NCBI GenBank assembly: GCA_017556145.1
Contig: JAFZCU010000213.1
Coordinates: forward strand, 1 to 47,920
DNA from: Prevotella sp.
GTDB lineage: Bacteria > Bacteroidota > Bacteroidia > Bacteroidales > Bacteroidaceae
Reading direction: 5' to 3'
Length of the DNA: 47,920 nt
Part shown: positions 43,701-47,920 of the stretch, piece after piece
Numbering within the stretch: the stretch's first letter is position 1
How the letters are laid out: each line of letters starts with the position of its first letter
The notes under the pieces: generated by a model
Told to the model about the DNA's origin: nothing
The model's database searches: none
The model's input: the letters and a program-made list of their open reading frames with translations, nothing else
Translations under genes and position numbers: made by a program

Positions 43701-46700
43701 GGATACTTTCAACTTGGATGAGCATTACGGCTTCAAGCCGCAGTACGACGGCTATGCCCCGGAAACCACAGAAGAAGAGATAGCAGCAGCCACCAGTGCA
43801 GACGCTCGGGAAGCATTGGCACAGTATACAGGCAGTACGCCGCTCTATGATGCCACAACGAAGACGGGACTCTACTCTGCAACGCAGCCCATCGACTATC
43901 AGGCAGAGTGTACGACAGCCGTCAGCTATACAGATGAGAACGGCGCTTCAAAATCTTATGCTACTACTGACCCATGGCTCAGCCGTGAGAAGTATGAGGA
44001 CATCCCCAACGAGAAGCACCACTACTCACCCATCTCCGTAACGGCTCCTGGCGACTACTATGTTGTGAAGAAAGCGTTTATGAAAGGCGACATTCCTTAT
44101 ACCACAGGTCAGGTCATCGATGGTGAGACCTACAACTCCATGACCCCACAACAGAGGACGAATATCGACGTGGTGACGTTTACGGAGGACCATACCCAAA
44201 AGAAATTGGAGAATGGCGTTCCCGTGATGAAAGACGGCGAATACGTCTACGAGTCCATCAATTACTTCTATTGCCGTGAAGCTTACAAAGTCAATGAAAA
44301 GGGTGAGGGTGAACCCGTCAAGGCTGTTGTGGCCAATGCCAATGGTAGGAATTCCGAGGGAACAACGGTTGCCATCAGTGTTGGTGATGAAGTGACAAGC
44401 GGTAATGAAGTACCCGCAGGCTTTATCATTGCCCAAGGTGCAAGTGATACGGAGCAATATAGCTATAACAGTCTGCCCAACTTCCAGAGCGGCAACTTCC
44501 TCATCCACGGCACCTCGCCCACCGAGGTCAGTACCTTGTACGTGTCGAGTGAGAGTGACATCAACGACCTCTCGAAGGAGAAGATCATCACCGTGATCTA
44601 CCTTTATGAATATGAGGAGAGCGATGAGTCTGGTCTTAACGTCGTGCCAGTGAGTGAGCGTCACGTTGTCAACATCCACATCAACTTCAAGAGCGGTGTG
44701 CCTGAGATTGGCGAGATTGCCCCACCGGCCACCGTGCTGCCTGGTACCACTTTGGGTCTGAATATCCCCACGGTGTCACAGGGAGCCTACCGTGTGACCG
44801 AGTCGGGATGGGAAATCTTCGAGAACAGTAGCGATGCCACGACTCACTACAACGGTCAGACCTACACCAATAACGAGACACCCGTGTGGTGGTATCAGAA
44901 CAATTACTGGATTGCCTACTATGCCAAGACGCGTCTCGGCAAGACCTACTCCAACTCCGTACCTGTCAGTGTGGCCAATTATCATGACCTGGCCAAGGTG
45001 ATGGGCGACAAGCAGCACCACTACTACATCGACCATAAGGACGTGGACCGTAAGCCGAAGATCTATATCAACGACTATAGCAAGGATGCTACGCCTCAGA
45101 ACGGCCTCGACCTGTTTAAGAACCTCATTGACCTGAGTCATGTACAGTTGACTTATACAACTAATTCAGAAGGTAATCAGGTTCCAGTACCTATCAGTGG
45201 CGGTACGCTCGACGGTCATGTGCCTCTGGAACGTACAAGTACAACAGAAACGCTGAAGCCCATGCGTGGCGGCAAGTATCTGGAGTTCTTCCTGAATGCC
45301 GACCAAGACCATGGCAAATCGGCATGGACATCGATTGCCAACAACTCTAATGAGTGCTTCAGTGGCATTCTGCATGGCGATGGCCATACCATCAGCGGAC
45401 TCTCCAGCTCGCTCTTCAACCACCTCTGCGGCGATGTCTATAACCTTGGCGTAACAGGTACATTCTCAGGTGCTGGCGTGGCTGAGACGGGTGAGGGCTA
45501 TGTAGAGAACTGCTGGATCAATACGACAGGAACGCCTGATGGCAGTGTCTATGCTGTCTTCGGTAATCCATCGGCAGCAGAAGGGACCAAGCAGATTGTC
45601 AACAGCTATTATCAGGCCACAAAGAACTACTTGACTACATCAAGTTCTCATGGCCTTGCCAAACCGATGTCCGACGAAGCCTTCTACAACGGTACTGTGG
45701 CCTACGACCTGAACGGCTTCTACCTCTGGAAGCGCTACTGCGACCAGACGGTGAGCGCGGGTACCGACGATCAGAAGTACCAGTATTACACCGTGGGCAG
45801 CGACAACCAACTGACGCTTCAGTCTGAAAAGTACTATGACGCTGATGCCTCCCTCTGCTCATCTGGCTATCGCGGTCAGAAGTATGTGGAGGACCGCTTT
45901 GCCGACGGCGACTTCATCTATGTAGGCGACGGTTTTGGCACCATACCAGGCAGCGCCAACAAGCGCCTCTATACCGACCCGGTCACAAAGAAGGAAATAG
46001 GTTACTTCCCCATCTGGCCTGACGACTATCTGTTCTTCGGACAGGCTCTGAACTATAGTCACATGGACGGACTGAACGGACGTGACCTGCGCACGCATCA
46101 GGATCTGCCGTCGGTCATCAAGAAGAGTGACGACCGTGTGCTGACTACCGATGACGGTAACCGCGTCTACCGTGCGCCGGCTTACTTCCGTTCGAAGAAG
46201 ATGGGTGTGGCACACTTCAACCCCTACGCCGTGTTCGCTGCCGAAGAGAAACTTACTACAGCCCAGATTACCGATCATGTCACTGCCCGTAAGGCTTATC
46301 CGAACATGACGGCCATCGACTTCACCGGCACCAACGAAAGTGGCTATCAGAAGGGTGCCATCTCCACGGGCGTCTATGCAGACATCACGGGTGGTGCCTT
46401 CTTCCCACCGCTGCTCGACGATGGTGGTGTGGAGGAATTCTACAATGCCGACCTGACGCGTAACCTGCTGGCATACACGATGACAGGCACAACGGCAGCC
46501 AACAAGACCAACGGCGTGGTGAGCGCCTACCTGCATGATGAAGCCTACGTTGAAACCGACAGCGAGTACCATACGGTGGATGTGTGGGACCGCTATTCAG
46601 ACAACGTTCGCGGTCACTGGGTTCAGAAGCAGTCTGACAACAGCTTCCTGGCCAAGAACGACCACATGCTTGTAGACAAGCAGGATTTCAATGCACCTAT

Positions 46701-47901
46701 TGAATACACCTTCGCCACAGACCAGCGTATGTGGTACCAGCGTATGCCGGGCAACTATGTAGAGCCCGTTTGGAGCAACGATGCAACGCCAGTTCGCAGC
46801 ACCAAGGGCTGGGAGGGTGTCAGCCTGCCCTTCAAGGCAGAGATCGTAACCACCGACGTGAAGGGTGAGATCACACACTTCTATGAAGACAGTTGGGAAA
46901 GTAAGAATGGTACACGTTCGAAGATCGGCCATGAGTACTGGCTGAGGGAGTTCATTAGCGGTGGCTCTACCTCTGGGGATATTTATAAAGCTAACTTTAA
47001 ATATCCTAACGCTAACAGCACAGATGGCGAGAAGGAGAATACCAATACCTTCCTCTGGGACTATTATTATTCATACAACAACTACAAGGATCAGAACGGT
47101 GATGACTATCAGGAGGATGACAGTAATCACGATTACTACAAGTCTTCCCGTACTCATGCCAACTATCCGCGCCTGGCTGCTGTCATGCCTTACATCATCG
47201 GATTCCCGGGTGAGCGCTATTATGAGTTCGACCTCAGTGGTAACTTCGAGGCACTGACGGCCAAGTCAACCCGTCCTGTCAAACTCAAAGCCCAGACCAT
47301 CACCTTCGCCTCTAAGCCCGGCGCCACAACCATCCATGTGAGCGACGATGAGATTGAGGCAATGAAGGCCAATACCACGCATGACAATTATACCTTCCTG
47401 CCCAGCTATATGAACGAGACGTTGAAGTCGGTAGCGGTGAATGACAATACAAAGCCGAGAAGCTATGCTCTTAATGCCGATGGCAATGCCTATATAGCAG
47501 TGACCAGAGCTGCAGACGCTGACGAAGGCACCGGCAATGTTTCGGTACTCGCCTTCCGACCGTACTTCACATCGGTTGCCGGTACCAGACCTGCCCGTAA
47601 CTACACCCGCAGCATCATCTTCAGCAATGAAGATTCGCAGCTGAAGGGTGTCGAGGAGCGTGGTGATCCTAAGGATGAGGCTGCAGGTGCGCTCAACATC
47701 TATGCCAAGAAGCATAAGATTGTCGTGGAGTCGTCGCTCGCCTATACCACCGATGTGCGCATCGTCAACCTGGCGGGCATCACCATCAACAGCTTCACCA
47801 TCGAGCCGGGCGAGACCGTCGAGACCCGCATCAACAATGCCGGTGTCTACATCGTCGAGCCTACCGAAGCCCGCTACATCAAGAAGCTGACAGTGAGATA
47901 A
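34789..47901 (+). CDS. Giant secreted repeat protein (4370 residues) of the fimbrial locus
   Basis: Translation most likely starts at TTG 34789, overlapping the previous TGA. This gives an ideal signal peptide, MKLRYTIISLMMLLAAVTVRA, before QD. Residues about 45-2040 hold some 35-40 copies of a motif like V[YF]GGGN (NVYGGGKAG, HVYGGGNNA, SIFGGGFGT, NVFGGGYVA), spaced 20-80 residues apart and alternating with short VxI strands, which suggests a beta-solenoid. Residues 1200-1221 are a Ser/Glu tract from a 9-bp repeat. Residues about 2050-3200 contain a second module (YVV..., G-x-x-I/L-T-x-x-E-Y). Near 3520-3570 is a GLUG-like segment (FSGILHGDGHTISGL). The last 70 residues (NIYAKKHKIVVESS to RYIKKLTVR) resemble a T9SS sorting domain. 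It is a likely adhesin or tip/stalk protein. The function is unknown, and I recognise no enzyme domain. Confidence 0.85.
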   Translation: MKLRYTIISLMMLLAAVTVRAQDTTPTTPETTDPQTGQSTQSASPIKIAGNVYGGGKAGAMTGSTKVTVYAGDLNEVYGGAQMANVGGSTFVNIDGAHASDNIIINKVYGGNDVAGTIGHATTLPTELEEVETVEGTGSTTANGKSDIDNTWSAFVRTSTTQENGKDKYRVIIGSLFGGGNGDYDYASGPYANMTKPLLGKAYLELKGGCIAHVYGGGNNATVTGNTTLCINNQGSVLADLLTDDEKTPANFLKLANRLGLSTSQSDESILTYHFARVFGGNNKAEMAIMPKWNLKKGNIRDLYSGGNEGKMTSPTGIMLEIPVNSDIMAYNVYGGCRKANVEPLSNGTLVDHVSNLSGYYFPKDFAARVIIRGGDIYNVYGGNDISGKVYFGNAVGIYTSIKGNVYGGGNGSYAYTDNADLKDAEDYRDYYYNPDNVLQEAGVTVTDNTLKSATALNYFRPNAEQVSICVAGRVEGEGASQVITPTIIHGSVFCGGNSATLKQINITKPLVELKIGYYAIMDKVFLGCNGENMIDEDVLKLYAGNVSVGQSSYPFSQMDLTESATFKKYMEGCAMDIIPSVVFENTINGDRHTYIDYTSSVGSFYCGGNVGSMTGAGTTTIDFDHKIIVYDKLVGGCNNAIVKATDNNALYEGGLIGLNNDPTGNKLVLNLSGLKIEPKRWAVQRDADYKPVLTNGQPTYLFTDGTNYNLTEPAPNRHHYLEWNTVDSRTYNTGTKKYTEVPAVEPNSSTVFNTADLYRRLYGGNIYGGCCESGIVNGNVVINLNATIVERSLLFDSVKVDKVFGEEDILYGETQTQEPTYTIEERRTGVILGRQGMDVFGSALNVFGGGKGKKTEIWGSTTVNLNQGYTFQIFGGSEEGVIGKPIVDGNDAVITTDNSDGIIDTNGTYHFNGRTYTNNPAYSCYVNLRGNRAGVSKKADQSEEMAECEFMYGGGFFGPILGNTVVNLGKGRVFNSFGGSCNADILGHAELYMGRQVKAANMNRLALLAQNSLLSKDTCYVDGFPWVRDMVYGGNDLGGRILSEVSFKDRVRKTTDPYGLNVLGMVHKYNASTNTDPDVLTASAYVEYLEGRSDAIFGGCYGTYDYSDPKFERYTYTQGETVPTGKDLGDSKLDTNGNPLFYKPRINNAFVNFRPTYYNINNVVKRVYGAGQGQSREKERDLLQNRSYVLIDIPQIATTSESSGSSDSSESSESSESENFNKYTAMEVFGAGAWAGVGMNVPAKKKTTPDGTSVEENPDNASAIIDLVRGDIGAVYGASYEEGVTRRTVVNVPAAPAGSPTGTKGSTIKVGSIFGGGFGTSRYLPCDAYESHVEYHSGDACLIYNENDNNPFKALQKGAIYGGNNSKRRTLYAKVNIDVPLWQSHIKYGMTKGTIYGSGCGAETWSEYTEVNLNPGADVYEVYGGGQDSKVLNSETIYKYITDYKPDDWGDDENNPTVFTDADWEAAWKLGGGLDPASNVPYWQNEATNLSNPLVRVAEVDDRDFSDLTPADLALVQGRYCANVIINEGATVRNYAYGGGYGPEAYVAGSTYVALLGGEVWKDIYASGTSGSVEDYHRVGYYDQSNPSGFMCSANVYIKGGTVRNVYGGGWRGNVGKHDGLISDVANNTNDILGEAHVVIGDLDGTSHTNGIPSITRNVYGGGEGGVIFGDAYVTINKGYIGYRYDGSLNDDQATKDFDERYVAELDDAKAGDNQLDKGGNVFGGGYVANSYVDKSHVTMWGGIVRGGLYGGGEIGPIGRGTVKEDAPAPTGTITSTDTRNKAKIYKGGSTEVYLYDGHVLRDVFGGGRGYDNWGGEGWMTDDEKLTMDRSSKGYVFGQTNVHIYGGEIGTEAGVLQGYGNVFGGGNEGFVYSATGKKVGSDKSDQHLTNGKPTDGGGFYYEGGSTSNPLTRDCYVEVAPKCKVTASGGISGFTAVEGKVKASYSKDEYVPVEALNQLKNRNDATAAAQWAKLDTRGIIIHNALFAGGNITEGSDKLFANTITVYGNAAASLRDVYNIDLITLGTEDMGGLYGDGNLTLVDGFRELHIDNYGTDYYSLDETLDTAAYFRLAERQRDYYKLKYVTASSHTYDYYESKTLHTYVVKDEDNNVVSETPYKKGQKITESEYLAFPSVIEGGEEKGERKNWVKGRKAYQDDDQIEESEYILMDAGEQAAWMLYGVTSIYAGRPMNTIQRADMCGVFGSRMVLKGAQDRVPEAVDYTSYTINRVDEVSLNKNISQANDTGDDAVHGNYFGIYNVVNYLGNLTSDVFFDDVRKTDSKLDANKATFDYPAAVYYTQEECDTYNAEHGLVEGQTGYRTTSDIKTPGTPRAYGSATYYQWKAAKPQAKNRNNGTSHNMVALASGVYLEIKREEGEATGTDDWGYITGIVELDLINVMQGMGGGYVYARNEHGVKTWHSEYGKVTILDENLPARTYRRFEYTKPGSSKQVIQTSGNFVHNTKQIVDDCYPNSGMYNPDKVAYEDSPAHYWFIRGSIYVYDQYISAFTGSANAYAEKVEMPLTIAAAANGRMTLREVQPNYYAYYDKNGNKLGDKSPGVNADEQLIINNVTYKLNDPVSYWEYRLMSDADRSRFEKETYVVIEDCKVGSVDYPKGTVLTLSEYQSLKGTGSGPAVTYTEGDEVKNDGNFEYFFRSSNNISHDTGYVLTYDVNNPGVWNNYYTKTEAPAQENKLSTALYDIRKDKQGNTISKSDYTEGPTFSPKSGNSVYGQEEIMAGNIVYGTTYTNYTTNVSSKLTSSNTYKAVANGTTLKKGNTYYTSSTGADEFTALGTEVANGTNYYIGQATVTEKAYVVTKEYSVKENGIEVQHLNPGTPVYKSKYTDSQWTTMTSGTSPAVEEAKVCTKLIEFSGTDYVYAGQLLTAAEVTAIKNKLKAKNSWTDAQVEEYLQAYIDDAYYCTKNGLYGGSYFEANKAYRAIDTWCSISDADRANFVYNYDALDLLVDPTYCGRLEDTFNLDEHYGFKPQYDGYAPETTEEEIAAATSADAREALAQYTGSTPLYDATTKTGLYSATQPIDYQAECTTAVSYTDENGASKSYATTDPWLSREKYEDIPNEKHHYSPISVTAPGDYYVVKKAFMKGDIPYTTGQVIDGETYNSMTPQQRTNIDVVTFTEDHTQKKLENGVPVMKDGEYVYESINYFYCREAYKVNEKGEGEPVKAVVANANGRNSEGTTVAISVGDEVTSGNEVPAGFIIAQGASDTEQYSYNSLPNFQSGNFLIHGTSPTEVSTLYVSSESDINDLSKEKIITVIYLYEYEESDESGLNVVPVSERHVVNIHINFKSGVPEIGEIAPPATVLPGTTLGLNIPTVSQGAYRVTESGWEIFENSSDATTHYNGQTYTNNETPVWWYQNNYWIAYYAKTRLGKTYSNSVPVSVANYHDLAKVMGDKQHHYYIDHKDVDRKPKIYINDYSKDATPQNGLDLFKNLIDLSHVQLTYTTNSEGNQVPVPISGGTLDGHVPLERTSTTETLKPMRGGKYLEFFLNADQDHGKSAWTSIANNSNECFSGILHGDGHTISGLSSSLFNHLCGDVYNLGVTGTFSGAGVAETGEGYVENCWINTTGTPDGSVYAVFGNPSAAEGTKQIVNSYYQATKNYLTTSSSHGLAKPMSDEAFYNGTVAYDLNGFYLWKRYCDQTVSAGTDDQKYQYYTVGSDNQLTLQSEKYYDADASLCSSGYRGQKYVEDRFADGDFIYVGDGFGTIPGSANKRLYTDPVTKKEIGYFPIWPDDYLFFGQALNYSHMDGLNGRDLRTHQDLPSVIKKSDDRVLTTDDGNRVYRAPAYFRSKKMGVAHFNPYAVFAAEEKLTTAQITDHVTARKAYPNMTAIDFTGTNESGYQKGAISTGVYADITGGAFFPPLLDDGGVEEFYNADLTRNLLAYTMTGTTAANKTNGVVSAYLHDEAYVETDSEYHTVDVWDRYSDNVRGHWVQKQSDNSFLAKNDHMLVDKQDFNAPIEYTFATDQRMWYQRMPGNYVEPVWSNDATPVRSTKGWEGVSLPFKAEIVTTDVKGEITHFYEDSWESKNGTRSKIGHEYWLREFISGGSTSGDIYKANFKYPNANSTDGEKENTNTFLWDYYYSYNNYKDQNGDDYQEDDSNHDYYKSSRTHANYPRLAAVMPYIIGFPGERYYEFDLSGNFEALTAKSTRPVKLKAQTITFASKPGATTIHVSDDEIEAMKANTTHDNYTFLPSYMNETLKSVAVNDNTKPRSYALNADGNAYIAVTRAADADEGTGNVSVLAFRPYFTSVAGTRPARNYTRSIIFSNEDSQLKGVEERGDPKDEAAGALNIYAKKHKIVVESSLAYTTDVRIVNLAGITINSFTIEPGETVETRINNAGVYIVEPTEARYIKKLTVR
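34942..40900 (+). repeat. YGGG-motif repeat region of the giant protein
   Basis: About 35-40 copies of a motif near V-[YF]-G-G-[GNC]-x-x-x occur from residue about 51 to 2036. The motif is often preceded by a two-strand unit such as STFVNIDG or KVTVYAGD. At DNA level the core is TATGGCGGCGGTAA with much variation, so the repeats are old and diverged rather than recent duplications. Confidence 0.85.
38388..38446 (+). repeat. 9-bp repeat in frame within the giant gene
   Basis: The units TCAGAGTCT, TCTGGGTCG, TCTGATTCA, TCTGAGTCC, TCTGAATCC, TCAGAGTCT encode Ser-Glu/Asp-Ser triplets (residues about 1200-1221). It breaks the YGGG pattern at this point and has the TCTGANTNN core of the other 9-bp tracts. 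Confidence 0.85.
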
Positions 47902-47920
47902 AAGAACAGGAGCAACGAAA

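Overview
The window reads as a chromosome segment from a Bacteroidales bacterium, most likely a Prevotella-like anaerobe. The evidence is the Bacteroidetes promoter consensus (TTTG, about 20 nt, then TAnnTTTG) ahead of several genes, a large fimbrillin locus, a DUF5686 outer-membrane protein, an A*-containing IspG, an oxygen-independent ribonucleotide reductase pair and a T9SS-like C-terminal tail. No RNA genes, CRISPR arrays, prophage or transposase genes were seen.

Layout. 1-69 is the start of a cytidylate-kinase-like gene (minus). 297-3122 is a secreted GH105 plus heparinase II/III fusion (plus). 3134-9577 is a minus-strand operon: DUF5686 outer-membrane protein, CDP-alcohol phosphotransferase, flippase-like membrane protein, HisC/CobD-type aminotransferase and sugar/choline-type nucleotidyltransferase. 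Together these look like a phospholipid headgroup pathway. 9670-14542 is a minus-strand housekeeping run: a conserved hypothetical gene, rpoN, a PAP2 phosphatase, purE and ispG. 14653-17390 is nrdD-nrdG. 17516-19423 is a U32 family protein followed by sufE. 19569-21599 is a secreted GH13 amylase-like enzyme.

21763 to beyond 47901 is a plus-strand surface-fimbria locus: a DUF3575 barrel, a DUF5119 lipoprotein, three large fimbrillin lipoproteins, an AAA-ATPase/PD-(D/E)XK gene lodged in the middle, two smaller fimbrillin-like lipoproteins and a 4370-residue secreted repeat protein. The locus promoter lies between 11-bp inverted repeats and may be invertible. All five fimbrillin-like proteins keep a Thr-Arg at residues 50-60, as expected for Arg-protease maturation and donor-strand polymerisation.

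The most unusual signal is short tandem repeats that recur across unrelated genes in three period classes. (i) Degenerate heptamers (GTGAAAA, GAGAGTT, GGAGACA, GGGAATA and GAGGTTA types) lie at gene junctions, where they often supply the stop codon and sometimes a GTG start, and inside sufE, rpoN and the nucleotidyltransferase. (ii) A nonamer family close to TCTGANTAN lies in frame inside ispG, rpoN, the GH13 gene and the giant gene, and between the U32 gene and sufE. (iii) A remarkably regular 11-bp array of about 26 degenerate purine-rich units (30459-30744) fills the non-coding space directly before the AAA/PD-(D/E)XK gene. The in-frame tracts sit in loops or linkers of otherwise well-conserved enzymes. 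These tracts, the 11-bp array and the giant YGGG-repeat protein are the best candidates for undescribed biology here.
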